64,000 bases of DNA from Oreohelix idahoensis (GCA_024509875.1 JAMPIV010000285.1:124001-188000), one strand, 5' to 3'; numbered from the stretch's first letter, positions 22,560 to 33,099 are shown. Translations and numbers: made by a program. Notes: a model not told the origin generated them from the letters alone.

Positions 22560-22760
22560 TGAAAAAAATCAAAAAAGGTGATTCGTCTTACGAGGACAAA
22601 AGACAAAGAAAATAGCCAACGTTGCGGCCACAAGGCCTTCGTCAGGGAAAGGAAAGAAAGTGAGGGCTAGATAGGACACATAAGAATCTAAATAAATATC
22701 AAAATAAAACTAAGGTACTTCCCTAAAGACAGCTAAGACCTAGCACGTCTGCCGAAGTGC
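22560..22760 (-). mobile_element. Penelope-like element end with hammerhead-ribozyme-like motif
   Basis: On the minus strand at 22616-22647 the text CTGACGAAGGCC, TTGT, GGCCGCAACGTTGG has the layout of the minimal hammerhead in Penelope-like retroelements: a CUGANGA core, a stem II hairpin and a GNAA core. The expected GAAA is GCAA here, so activity is doubtful. No PLE ORF was found beside it. Confidence 0.5.
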
Positions 22761-22859
22761 GTCACCAGCTGTAATATTTCAGGTTTTAAAATAATATTTC
22801 ATCGTTAATATCCAGTAACTGTAGTTATTCTGTTCATTAAAAGACAGTTAACATTTTGT

Positions 22860-23130
22860 TATTTGCTTCTTCGTCGTTCGCTCTCAGATGACCACATCTA
22901 TCTCTCTTATAAATCTGGCTGTCCATCTCAGACTTCTCTCATCACCATAAAGCTTCCCCTCACAAGGGTTAGAAAACGCTGTGCTGCCACCCTGCTCCTC
23001 TCATGGAGCCAACAATCTTGGAGGACATGGTCTACTGTTTGTTAGTCCTACTCACAATGGCATAAATCCGTCTGTCCAGTTTTCAGTTTGTTGTCCAGAT
23101 GATATTTAAGTTAAAATCTTTCAGTTGCTA
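22860..23130 (-). pseudogene. Degenerate LINE C-terminal relic (RNase H-bearing type)
   Basis: The minus strand gives broken text including GKLYGDERSLRWTARFI, which parallels EKLYGDANRNKLTTAFF in the fragment at 24803-25192. Weak and full of stops. Confidence 0.35.
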
Positions 23131-23159
23131 GAGTTAATTTAAGAAGAAGCATATTGCTG

Positions 23160-23496
23160 TATTTTTCTATTGTCTAAAGCCCTATTACAAATTTTACATT
23201 AAAAAATAAAATGGCAGACGAGTTATTCTGCTTTATATATTGAATAAATATATTCTTTTTTTTTTATTCTTTATTTTCTTTACGGATGTCATTAAGCATT
23301 GTTGTATCCGCTTCTGCTAACATCTATTTACAAAACACAATAGCTGATTATTGATTTATTCTTATCACTGATGTGAAGAGAGGTCAAGCTTCTATGTCAT
23401 ATTGATTTTTTAAGGTGTCTGTTATTTTCTTAGAAGTGCATTTAATTTTTGCTGTTCGCTGTCCTGAAAGTTTATTGCACCTAGGCTGTATTATTT
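23160..23496. other. AT-rich intron, nothing recognised
   Basis: Low-complexity T/A runs; no coding or repeat match. Confidence 0.5.
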
Positions 23497-24490
23497 CTGA
23501 TGACCTTGCTCCTTTGTCCCATAGCTGTAACCAGATGCAGGACAAAATTATAATACTTGATGAGAGGTCACAGAAAGTGGGTCTAAAAATACACAGGGAA
23601 AAGACAAAGATAATGAGAATAAATGCAAGAAATGATAACAAGATTGCACTTGAAGAAAAATGTAGAATCATATATATTTATCTTGGCAGCAATGTAGACA
23701 GAACTAGAGAGACAGTCAGTGATATCAAAATAAGAATAGAAAAGGCCAGAGGGAAATGTATTGAAATACAACTTTGTTTCTAAGCCTAATACAAAAATAA
23801 GAATCTTTAACTCAAATGTCGAGTCAGTCCTATTTTATAACTCTCAAACGTAAAGAACAACAAAAACGATCAACCAAAAATTTACATTTTTATGAATGAG
23901 TACTTTTGTAAAGAGTGTCTGATGGCAGAGTGGTTAGAGCGCTGGTCTCTCATTGCAAGAATGACCGGGTTTGATTCACCCATCTGTAAATAGGTACCTG
24001 CTTTTGCACTTGAGTTAGGGAAGGAATAGACAGCGAGGAAGGGAACTGGTCACCTCACCTTGATGCCGGACCTAGTATAGTGAAGTCTCTAACACTTCAC
24101 TCCCTTACAGCAGTATCTGCCATGGGACTATGTTGACCTATTTTTACTTGTATAGAATGGAAGGGTTGAAATGATATGACAAAGTCACCCATGTGGAATC
24201 AGTGGCAAGAACCAGACATGGACCAGTGCAGCAGAAGAGGAGAAGAATACGCTGGTGATGGATTGGACACACACTGAGGAAACTAGTTAACTGCATTACC
24301 AGGTAGTCCTTGTCTGGAACCCACAAGGAAAGAGAAGTAGGGGTAGACTGAATAAACATGTGAAGAAGAGAACTGGAAAATGATGAGGAGGATGGGGAAA
24401 TACCTTAAGCAGATGGTACGGGACAGGAGGATTTTGGCATATTTTTGTGGAAGGCCTATGCTCCTTGGAGAGCTGAAGGGTATTGGTTGA
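23497..24490 (+). mobile_element. LINE family N relic, interrupted by a SINE
   Basis: First part: RT C-terminal text (SQKVGLKIHREKTKIMRIN, IYLGSNVDRTRETVSDIKIR). Second part, from 24136: the basic C-terminus and tail (ggcctatgctccttggagagc). The family C SINE 23918-24135 lies between. Many stops; inactive. Confidence 0.8.
23918..24135 (+). mobile_element. SINE family C, full copy
   Basis: tRNA-like head gatggcagagtggttagagc (A box) and gaccgggtttgattcac (B box), body gggaaggaatagacagcgag, end acagcagtatctgccatggg. Inserted in a family N LINE. Confidence 0.8.
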
Positions 24491-24789
24491 TTATATTGTT
24501 GTAATTAATCACTCTACATAATGTCTTCCACACATTTGTCTTTTCTTTTTTTGGGTAACCTAATCAATTTTTGTTTTAACTGTTACAGATACCACCACTG
24601 CTAGAGCATAGGATGTTCTTATTTGCACCCAATCCACCCATTATCTGTCCTATGTCTGTTGGGACATTTTACAGAAGATAGTTAGGGACCTGGAGAGATG
24701 ATGATGATAATTGGTTGTTGGTATCTCATATGACAGCGGTGTGCAGTGGATCTTGAATTATAACGGCCTGGTGTTCTTCCTCTTCTTCT

Positions 24790-25235
24790 TTTTTCTACAC
24801 TCTCAGACGTGCACTTGAATGTTTTCAAAGAAAGCAGTAGTCAGTTTGTTTCTATTTGCATCTCCGTAGAGCTTTTCCACGAATGTTTCTGGTGTTGGCC
24901 ATATGCGCTTTCTCTGTTCCGCATATGTTGGGCAAATTTGAAGCAGATATTCAGCAGTCATTTTATCAGTGCCACAGTTACACACGTTGGTAGTTCCTAT
25001 CTTTAGCTTGTTGAATAGATGGTATTCCAATCTGTTGTGGACAGTGCAAAGTCTGAAGATTACCACTTGTTCTCTTCTGTTGAGCTTGTAGTATGCATCA
25101 TTTTGTGTGTGACCTGGATGCTCTACATCCCATTTGTTTCTGTATCTGATACTGATAAAACTCTTTGCCTCCTCAAAAGTTATGCTTTCCACCTTCCTTT
25201 GTCAATCTGTCCGCCTCTTCATTGCCAGTGATTTT
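24790..25235 (-). mobile_element. Jockey-like LINE C-terminal fragment abutting an exon
   Basis: The minus-strand ORF (129 aa) reads HTQNDAYYKLNRREQVVIFR, LCTVHNRLEYHLFNKLKIG, then a Cys-rich CNCGTD...LLQICPTYAEQRKRIW and EKLYGD. This is the C-terminus found after the RNase H domain of Jockey/I-type LINEs. It ends about 25 bp before the RASGRF acceptor at 25260 and is antisense to the gene. Confidence 0.8.
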
Positions 25236-25260
25236 ACAATGAGATTGTGTTCAATTACAG

Positions 25261-25454
25261 GAGACCTGTTTGACATGCTGCTGCCCATGCTGAGCATTTA
25301 CCAAGAATATGTGCGGAACCATCACTACAGTCTGCAGGTGCTAGCCGAATACAAGCAGAAATGTGAGTTCAACAATCTTCTCAAGAGGTATGAGGAGAAG
25401 CCGGCCTGTGAAGGCCGTACTCTGGAGACTTTTCTCACCTACCCTATGCATCAG
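25261..25454 (+). CDS. RASGRF: RASGRF exon: DH domain core
   Basis: The exon reads (G)[19 protein letters not shown]...KYSL-type text, then [26 protein letters not shown]; the last stretch is the conserved CR2/CR3 region that contacts Rho GTPases. Acceptor is caattacag at 25252-25260, donor is GTAGGT at 25455. Length is 194 bp, entering phase 1 and leaving phase 0. Only about 25-30 bp of unique intron separates this exon from the end of a minus-strand LINE fragment (24790-25235), so the insertion lies almost on the splice acceptor. The intron upstream is about 9.6 kb; the one downstream is 652 bp and carries a 170-bp hAT MITE. Confidence 0.95.
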
Positions 25455-25745
25455 GTAGGTTTATGAAGAGATGAGATTTGATTGAAATTTAACAACTTTT
25501 AAAACCTAATGATTAATAAAATAGAAGGAAATTTGGCGGTTCTAAGTTTAACATAAACTTTTAATCCTGCTGACCACTGTTAGCTTTTCATAATTGCAGT
25601 TAACTCTACTGTCAACTGGAACATTGAAACAGAACCAAAGACAAAGATGACTTCATAAGTTTTTAATATACAGTTTTAGCAGAATTACCTGTAGAGGAAG
25701 TTATTACTTGTTGCTACTTGTGTGTTATTTCACTGTCATGTAAAG

Positions 25746-25915
25746 CAGTGGTTCTCAACATGGGCCATATGGTCGCCCCAGGGGGCCTTGCCATATTTTT
25801 AGGGGGCCACAATAAGATGGTAAAGTACCTTTTTTCTAGCTAACAGTGACTATGGTACAGAGGTAAATGAAGCTCAGAATGGTGCCATGAGTAAAAAAAA
25901 GATTGAGAACCCCTG
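25746..25915. mobile_element. 170-bp hAT MITE with 8-bp target duplication
   Basis: Ends cagtggttctcaacatgggc and gattgagaacccctg are imperfect inverted repeats of the CAGnGGTTCTCAA class, with atgtaaag duplicated at 25738-25745 and 25916-25923. It lies in the 652-bp RASGRF intron. Confidence 0.88.
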
Positions 25916-26106
25916 ATGTAAAGCATATTCTTTATTGATTAGACTGTAAATATTATAATGTCATGCTCTTGTATGCATTTTTATCATTGTTTGTCCAATA
26001 ATTTGTATGAATCCAGGTAGAGAGGATGGAAAGGAAAGAATATATGTGCCTGTCATAAAGCTTACTTTGTTATAGTATCTGTTTATTCAGTGTTTTTCTA
26101 TCTCAG

Positions 26107-26217
26107 ATTCCTCGATACATCATTACTTTGCATGAGCTTCTTGCACATACTCCACATGATCATGTTGAAAGGGAAAGTCTAGAATATGCCAAAAGCAAAC
26201 TTGAGGAGTTATCTAGA
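26107..26217 (+). CDS. RASGRF: RASGRF exon: DH domain, [12 protein letters not shown] segment
   Basis: Thirty-seven codons read [16 protein letters not shown]...[12 protein letters not shown]...ELSR, nearly word for word the RASGRF DH segment remembered from vertebrates. The acceptor is tttctatctcag at 26095-26106 and the donor is GTAAGT at 26218, both near consensus. Length is 111 bp with phase 0 at both ends; reading through the donor reaches a stop at once (VS*), which supports the boundary. The following intron is 1286 bp and contains two LINE fragments. Confidence 0.95.
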
Positions 26218-26339
26218 GTAAGTTAGCTGTTGGTTTTGTTATGTTGTTGCTATTGTATTTTTTGTTTAATGAATTATATTGTATGTAACATGCCATCACA
26301 CAAAAGAATCACTTAAACAATAATAAACTTATGAGAAGT

Positions 26340-26690
26340 GTCTCCCCTAATCATGCAAATGTTTAGGTTCTTTCCCTTCTTGTCAAACATGGTCCCAGAG
26401 CAGAGCACATTGGCTGGTGTGAGCCTGTTTTGATAAAGAATTAGTATAATATTGTCTATCCATCTGCCTCTTGGCCTTTCCTACACCCTAAAACTAAATC
26501 TTCTACTGTTGTATGCTGAAAGTGGTAGCTCCATTCTCTTGAGAGGACTGAACAACTTGATTTTCTGTCTCTAGAGGCTTAAGGCAGAAAATAGTTCTTA
26601 CTATTTTTCTGATGTTGTCGTTTCTCCTTCTGTCTCTCCTACTAACATTAATGGCTCTTCTTAAGCATTTATCTCACATGATGTGATTTT
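26340..26690 (-). pseudogene. LINE C-terminal relic
   Basis: Minus-strand pieces LVGETEGE, then FRV..ERPRGRWIDNIILILYQ resemble the GKRxRGRPxxRWxDNI end of LINE ORFs. Stops and frameshifts throughout. Confidence 0.4.
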
Positions 26691-26878
26691 CCTCAAGTGA
26701 TGTTCATGTCTGTAACATCATATAATCTGCTTATGTTAGTGAAACTACCATTAAAACTCAACATTATGTCTGTGTGGTGATTAAATGTATGATTTGTCTT
26801 CAGTTTGTTGCAGGGAAAATATTTTAGTTTCATAGTTTTATTGTCTATTTTGTTCACATGGAAATAAATAGTCTTTGC

Positions 26879-27430
26879 TAGTCTAAACAACATCTGGAAG
26901 TCCTCTCAGTATAGCACAAACACCAAATTAAGATTATATGAGAGCTGTGTACTTTTTGTGCTTCTCTATGGTGCGAAATGATGAATAGTAACAGAGAAGG
27001 AAATGTTGAAATTGTTCTCTTTCCACACTATCTGCCTAAGGAAAATTCTCTGAATCTTTTGGGTGAATACCATCACCAATCAAGAGCTGCTCACTCTGAG
27101 CAGTCAAGAGGACATGCACACTATCATAGCTGGCAGATGCTGGAGTTGGATTGGCCACGTCCTCAGAAGAGACCCTGATGCCATCACAAAAACAGCTGTG
27201 CTATGGACCCCTGAAGGAAAGCAAAAGAGAGGCCGACCAAAAACAACTTGGCGGAGAACTGTGGAGTCCGAGATGCAGGGAATGAATCAGAGCTGGGGTA
27301 CTGCACAAAGGATGACCGCCAACTGAGCAAAGTGCAAGCAGTTTGTTGCTGCCCCACAAGACGCCACCAGGCGTGATGACCACTGACTGCTTTGACAGTT
27401 GGCGGCTAAGGATCAAAGAAAAAAGAAGAA
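26879..27430 (+). mobile_element. LINE family B 3' fragment
   Basis: Matches 54893-55430 of the full-length copy: NTITNQELLT, RCWSWIGHVLRRDPDAIT, GKQKRGRPKTTWRRTV, and the tail ggcggctaaggatcaaagaa. 5'-truncated; one frameshift near 27063. Confidence 0.87.
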
Positions 27431-27503
27431 ATAATTAATAAACACAAACTATGCTTCTATTATCCCATTGATCTCACTATTGTCATTTTTTTTCAATTGA
27501 CAG

Positions 27504-27621
27504 ATCATGCATGATGAAGTGAGTGAGACAGAGAATATTCGTAAGAATCTGGCCATTGAGCGAATGATCATTGAAGGTTGTGATATTCTTCTTGATGTCA
27601 ATCAAACATTTGTTAGACAAG
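27504..27621 (+). CDS. RASGRF: RASGRF exon: end of DH domain
   Basis: The exon reads [15 protein letters not shown]...[13 protein letters not shown]...QTFVRQ and ends with the first base of the next codon (phase 1), where RASGRF proteins continue with G-S-L-I-Q into the second PH domain. The acceptor is tttttttcaattgacag at 27487-27503; the donor is GTGAGC at 27622. The next exon (PH domain, with a conserved GERQCFLF-like stretch) was looked for in the non-repeat parts of 27622-64000 on the + strand and not seen. The window therefore holds the start of an intron of at least 36 kb, unless an exon was missed. A LINE fragment begins 62 bp past the donor. Confidence 0.95.
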
Positions 27622-27683
27622 GTGAGCATTTCTTACACATTATATTAATTAACAAAAAACAGAGTGTTCATATTAAGAATGCA

Positions 27684-28084
27684 ACAAAAACAACAACCAA
27701 AAAGCTACAGACTTTCATAAATAGGTGCTTGCGTAGAACAGAAGGCTTAAACTGGTATAACAAGGCCACCAATGTGGAACCGAAGACAAGAACCAGACAA
27801 GTGCCAGTAAAACAAGAGATGAGAAGAAGATGCTGGCGAAGGATAGGACACACATTGAGGAAACCTGTGGATAGCATTACAAAGCGGCCCTTATTCTGGA
27901 ACCTCCAGAGTACGAGAGGCAGAGGTAGACCAAGAAACACATGGAGAAGAGAACTGGAGACAAGTGAAGATGATGAGGAAAATGTGGAAAGAGCTTGAGC
28001 TGATGGCACGTGACAGGAGGACTTGCCATGTGTTTGTTGAAGGCCTATGCTCCTTTTGGAGCTAAAATGTATTTATTAATTAAA
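27684..28084 (+). mobile_element. LINE family N fragment with 12-bp target duplication
   Basis: Encodes [20 protein letters not shown], then [14 protein letters not shown] and [14 protein letters not shown], ending with the tail gaaggcctatgctcctttt. Flanked by attaagaatgca (27672-27683, 28085-28096). Begins 62 bp after the donor of the RASGRF exon ending at 27621. Confidence 0.88.
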
Positions 28085-28096
28085 ATTAAGAATGCA

Positions 28097-28442
28097 CCAT
28101 CATCATTTTCCTTTGCATTCCTTATGGAGCATGGAGAACCACCACTATAGCTGGTCCCTTGTAGGAAGCCTGCACCAAGCATTCACATGTTCTTGCAGAA
28201 GTGGTTTCTGTGGCAGCATGTTTTATATGATGAGGGTTGGAAGGAAAGTCCACAGGCTCCCTAGCCTCACAATGACATGTCATTGGGCCGAAGGGCTGAA
28301 AGCCCAAGTGCCGCTGGTTAAGGAAAAAAAAAAATATGATCAGGGTCCCAGCCTCATATTAGTCGCCTTGCATGACATGCCTGAGGTGGAGCAGTAGTCC
28401 CAGTCTTTGTCTCCTCAGAGACCCCTGGGAACTACACGGGGC
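28097..28442 (-). repeat. Repeat D copy, split by SINE B, at a reused target site
   Basis: A (catcat)n tail, then gagcatggagaaccaccac to atatgatgagg, then after the nested SINE gggtcccagcctcatattag to gggaactacacgggg. Flanked by attaagaatgca at 28085-28096 and 28443-28454; the left copy is shared with the neighbouring LINE. Confidence 0.85.
28229..28337 (+). mobile_element. SINE family B, 3' fragment nested in repeat D
   Basis: ggttggaaggaaagtccac...atgacatgtcattgggccga...gccgctggttaaggaaaaaaa, parallel to 8453-8553. Flanked by atatgatgaggg / atatgatcaggg, a 12-bp duplication with one mismatch. Confidence 0.82.
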
Positions 28443-28587
28443 ATTAAGAATGCATGAATGCATACAAATGTGGATCTGAGGTAGAAAAGAGCAGAAGAGG
28501 TCCAGAGAAAAGTTGAGAAAAGCTGTTGAGAGGGAGCTGACAGAAGGAGGACGGTCCTCAAATGACTGAGCTGACATGTACCAGACA

Positions 28588-29102
28588 ATCAATCAATACC
28601 CTTTAGCTCCCTGAGGAGCATAGGCCTTCAACAAACACATGCCAAGTCTTCCTGTCCTGTGCCATTTGCTCAAGTTCTTTCCATGTTTTCCTCATCATTT
28701 TCACCTCTGTATCCAGTTCTCTTCTCCATGCGTTTTTTGGTCTACCTCTGCATCTCTTTCCTTGTGGATTCCAGAACAAGGACTACCTTGTAATGCTATC
28801 AATAAGTTTCCTCAATGTGTGTCCTATCCATCGCCAGCATCTTCTTCTCAACTCTTGTTCCACTGGCACTTGTCTGGTTCTTGTCATCAATTCCACATTT
28901 GTGACTTTTTCATACCATTTTAGTCCTTCTATTCTACGCAAGCACCCGTTTATAAAAGTCTGTAGCTTTTTGGTTGTTGTTTTTGTTGCTCTCCATGTCT
29001 CAAAGCCATACAATAGGACTGACTTGACATTTGAGTTGAAGATTCTTATTTTCGTGTTGGACTTGATTTCTCTTGTTCTCCATATGTTTCTTGCTTTTAT
29101 TT
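28588..29102 (-). mobile_element. LINE family N fragment with 11-bp target duplication
   Basis: The minus strand reads [54 protein letters not shown]. Direct repeats tgtaccagaca at 28577-28587 and 29103-29113. It is the least degraded family N C-terminus in the window. Confidence 0.87.
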
Positions 29103-29254
29103 TGTACCAGACAGGTTGAGCGAAAATGTTTCAGTACTTTATGCATCACAAGAATGTAGGATAAAAAATATGGAAGAAAAACCGAAAACTGATTTCTGTA
29201 GCCAGTTAGCAAACACTGACATCCCCATGTTTTTGTTTAAAGCCACTAACATCA

Positions 29255-29422
29255 TCATCAGCAGCATCATCATCATTTTCCTTTTCGCTCTCAAGAGAGC
29301 CCCCACTGCAGCTAGCCCCCTGGTATAAGCCTGCATAAAACATTCACATGTTCTTGTAACAGTAGGTAATGTAGCAGTTTGTTTTAGATGATGAGGTTGA
29401 CAGCAAAGCCATTAACACCTAC
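29255..29422 (-). repeat. Repeat D, partial copy
   Basis: (catcat)n tail, ctctcaagagagcccccactg...cattcacatgttcttg...gatgatgaggttg. Its right part is interrupted by SINE A at 29436. Confidence 0.7.
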
Positions 29423-29435
29423 TTCATGTCTTCTT

Positions 29436-29717
29436 AGAAGCTGCAGTGGCGCAGTGCTTAGTGCACTGGCTTCCTAGCTCAGTGGTCCATGGTTCGATCC
29501 CCAGTTGAGGTGGGATTTTTTAGACCGCAAACGGCTCCGGGGTCGATTTATCCTTATGAATTGGGTACCATAACAACTCTGTGAAGGTTAAGGCGGCCGG
29601 CATGATGCTGACCACACCACCCCTAGTTTGCCAATGGTCAAGAAAACACGGGCCTTACACCGTATTCCCAATACGCCTCATTAGGCGTGTAACGGGATCC
29701 TTTACCTCTCTTTACCT
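29436..29717 (+). mobile_element. SINE family A, complete copy with 13-bp target duplication
   Basis: Reads from the head agctgcagtggcgcagtgct (A box), tggttcgatcccc (B box), through ttaaggcggccggcatgatg to taacgggatcctttacctct. Direct repeats ttcatgtcttctt at 29423-29435 and 29718-29730. This copy defines the family's ends (282 bp). Confidence 0.9.
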
Positions 29718-29739
29718 TTCATGTCTTCTTCTTCAAGTG

Positions 29740-30095
29740 TCATGTGAACCAGTATAGGCAGTCATGTCCATGACTGTGTTTATAAATTCTGCTTTTGGTT
29801 CATTTTCTGTGCCACAAAGTTAAATTGTTCAGCAATTATCTCTCTTTGTCATTCTGTGTCTCTTTTTCCCTCAGCTTATCACAATGTATTTCTCTTTTCT
29901 TAACATGCCCTAAAACCATGGACTGCTTCTTCGTATAGTAAGCTTCATTTTCACATTAAAAAATTATACTTGACAGGCATTTTAGTGTGTTATTTTTAGC
30001 TAGTCAGCACATGAAAACACATCCTGTATAGATAGACAATTAACACTTAATTGTACTCTGTATAAAGTCAACACATAAAAAACATTTTATATTGT
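29740..30095. other. Intronic sequence with an 80-bp block repeated at 31055
   Basis: The block gtatagatagacaattaacacttaattgtactctgtataaagtcaacac-like (29990-30080) recurs, diverged, at 31060-31160. The LINE fragment 30100-30725 lies between. Confidence 0.5.
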
Positions 30096-30099
30096 TGTT

Positions 30100-30725
30100 G
30101 TTGATTAACTATGGCTGCTGAGCTCGTCACTCTTTAGCAGCCAATGCCAAGCTGAAGAATTTGCATGTGTTCTGTAGATGTTGAGTGGTGCTGTATAGAG
30201 TGTTTGTGATTGTTGGGGAGCCTGGCAGTAGCTGTCGTCTTTCTGTGGAGAGTCCTGGGCAAGTGAGCAGCACATGCTGAACTGTCTTATACGGATGGGT
30301 ACAGTTGCGGCAGTTAGGCTTATGTGTGGGGTTTAATTTGTTTAAGTGTTTGTTGAGTCTGGTGTGTTTTGTTCTTGGAAGATTTTGCTCTGCTCCACAT
30401 GCCGTAGGTTATTAATGTTGTCATTTTTGTTAGGATGGGCCATTTCTTTATACAAGGCACATCCAGTAGACCCTTTTACTCATCGGTTCAGCCATTCCTC
30501 TTTGAAGTTGTTTTGGAGTTATCATTTAGCTGTTTGCATGTTTGCTGGAGTGTTTGTTTGAACCATGCTTGCTCCTAGTTTTGCTAGTTTATCTGCTTTA
30601 TCGTTGCCTGGTATGTCTGTATGCCCTGGTATCCACTGGAGAGTGACTCTGATGTCATATTTTGTTAGCAGGTTATCAGTTGTTTCGGCCAGCTGTATTA
30701 TTTCTTTACTAGTGTAAAAGCCCGT
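30100..30725 (-). mobile_element. LINE fragment: RNase H domain and C-terminus (Jockey/I-like)
   Basis: The minus strand reads EIIQLAETTDNLLTKYDIRV, TLQWIPGHTDIPGNDKADKL (RNase H, last His/Asp motif), and further down CRNCTHPYKTVQHVLLTC and LALAAKE.RAQQP, ending in (caa)n. Frames are broken downstream of 30522. The last 70 bp are shared with repeat family E. Confidence 0.8.
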
Positions 30726-31213
30726 CATAAGATGGGAATTACATTCAAAAGCACATACCTAATGGCAATTTTACTTATTCAAAAGTATTTTAAAAAACCA
30801 CTGTGCATCACCACAATACACGAACTATGTAGCAGCAGCAAGGATCCCAATGTGTGTATACGGGATCACACATTCTATAAATATATATTTTTTTACACAC
30901 CGTCATTTGTTACTATTTTCGGGAGAGTACATATAAGAGAAACAATACAATTAATGTCTAACTTTCAACCAAAGTTGCATCCCTTAGTTATTACTGACAG
31001 AAAAAGCTGGGATTTTAAATATATGGATTTTCAGTTTGAACATTTTGTATAGACAGCTATCACTTACTTGTACACTATACTGTGCGAACGTAAAAACACG
31101 TTGTGTATAGATGCTTAACACTTAACTGTACTTTGTAGACAGTCAGAATGTTAAAAAAACAAAAACATCACTAAGAATGTTTTTATAGCCAGTCACAGCA
31201 CCTAAATTTGTTC
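30726..31213. other. Intronic sequence, nothing recognised beyond the repeated block
   Basis: AT-rich; contains the second copy of the 29990-30080 block near 31060-31160. Confidence 0.5.
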
Positions 31214-31432
31214 ATCATCATCATGTTCCTTTGCACTCCTTATGGAGCATGGGGCTACCAGTGCAGCTGTTCCCCTTGCAGGAAGCCTGCACCAAACACT
31301 CACATGCTATGATGATGTTGCCAGCCCCAGGCACAGCCTCATATTAGTTGCCTTGTACAGCTACCCTAATGGTACAATAGTTCTATTCTGTCATTGTCTC
31401 ATCAGAGACCCCCTGGGAACTACACAAATGTG
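31214..31432 (-). repeat. Repeat D copy
   Basis: (catcat)n tail, tcctttgcactccttatggagc, gttgccagccccaggcac, tcatattagttgccttgtac, gggaactacac: full-length in minus orientation. Confidence 0.8.
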
Positions 31433-31462
31433 TTTACAGCTACAGAGATTTAAAACTTCTTT

Positions 31463-31825
31463 TGGGAGCCGCGCTGGTGTAATGGTTACCACACTGCGCT
31501 GGCGATCGGGTGATCCAGATTCGAGCCCTGGCGAGGACATTTGAAAGAGTGTCGTCGACAGGGACTTGGACTAGAATAATTCGAGCCCTGGCGGAGACAT
31601 TTGAAGTAGTGTCGTCGACCAGGAACTGGAATAACCTGAACGCCTCCTAAGCCAACCCAGCTCTAATGGGTACCTCTGAAATCGGCGAGTATCCGCCTGA
31701 ATGGCGAGAGGACACCTGTCATTGTACAGGGAAATAAGGATACTCACATAAAATCAGTCTCAGGCTAGACATATTAACAGGAGATTTGGCCTCGAGTAAT
31801 AGCGGGCCTACGATAAAAAATAAAA
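31463..31825 (+). mobile_element. SINE with family B head and a different body, 11-bp target duplication
   Basis: The head gggagccgcgctggtgtaat plus B box gattcgagccc, then a 60-70 bp internal duplication (cgagccctggcg.gacatttgaa...gtgtcgtcgac), body gaatggcgagaggacacctg and an A-rich end. Direct repeats aaaacttcttt at 31452-31462 and 31826-31836. Confidence 0.85.
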
Positions 31826-31836
31826 AAAACTTCTTT

Positions 31837-32684
31837 CATTTGATTATTATCAGCTTTGAAAGTCTTTGTCATTATAATTAAATATATGCTTAATACATAG
31901 AATAAAATTATGATCCTATATTTACATGAACAGATATTTGTATTTAATGATTGTCTGAGTTTATGAAATGTGCTCAGTGGTGCCAGGGCAAAAGCTCGTG
32001 TCTTGATAAATGTAGTTTTATCTGAGAAGTACGTAGTCATTTACTGTCTTGTCACATCTTACATTATTTAAATCCTTTCTTTATCACTGTGAATTTCTAA
32101 TGCATGTGATACTTCATCTCAATTCGTCTGCGATGTTTCTTATGTTTATTTTTATGGTCCAAATGTCCAGTACCATTTCTGTTTTGTACTTCCATCTTCA
32201 TATTTGTTATTCGTGGTCATATACAAACATTTGTTTTACATGAGACATTTGTGTTAACAGCCATCTGAGTCATATTGATTTATAATATAATGCTTTTTGA
32301 TGAAGGCATTCTGTAAGCGATGAAGCTGTTTCTTTTTGTTCATAGTTTTATCTGTATTCATAAATTTTGTACATATTCTTTTACTACCATATTTTTGAAA
32401 TACCATGGCTATATTTTTACAGCATGAACAAAGTAACAAGTTACTGCAGCATAACTGTAGAACAAAAGCACAATATCATACATAATATAACTGTTAACTC
32501 ATTTTACCTTTTGGTCATACGTACCTCAAGACAGGTCATACATACAGTTGTATGTGTAATATTTCATCTTTCCTAGTTGTTTACATTGTCATAAATTTCT
32601 ATATTTTTTTTCTTGTATGTTGTTTGCGCTCGTTGTCAGCCATATCTCTCTCTTAAAATGCTGGCGGTTAGTTTTGAGCGGTAA
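31837..32684. other. AT-rich intron, nothing recognised
   Basis: No exon, RNA gene or repeat shared in the window. Confidence 0.5.
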
Positions 32685-32945
32685 GTACATTGTATCATAG
32701 TTTACAGCCAGCCAGCAATATCTGCGCCTTTTGGCCTGACACATCCGATTTCAGTAAGCAGTTTTATGGGTTTGCTTCCTTGCCACCTCACGCTTATATG
32801 TATGTTATACCTCATGTCTATCCAATAGTGCAGTGAGGTGGCTGCACCAGTAAGTGTCATCGAGGCCAAGATACAACTCTGCCCCAGATCTGGGAGGCTC
32901 TGTTTCCGGGAACACCACACACAGCCAACTGAGACATTGTTTGCC
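32685..32945 (-). repeat. Relic related to the SINE at 34803
   Basis: Shares the block gtttacagc..gc.atatctgcgcctt..ggcc..acacatccgatt with 34861-34915, then diverges. The orientation is the same as that copy. Confidence 0.55.
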
Positions 32946-33099
32946 ATTCAAAAATTTTTCTTATACAGAAATTTCAATATTAATTAGTTACTTAAGAGTC
33001 AATAACTTAGTTTTTATAAGATATTTATAGTCATTGTCTACATCAGGGTCACTTACAAACATAGATACAAGCTATTCATCTTTAAATGGAGATAATCTT

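Noticed and set aside
29436..29520. Possible tRNA gene
   Set aside because: The A and B boxes belong to a SINE head continuing into a 282-bp element with target duplications; no complete cloverleaf with an acceptor stem is evident.
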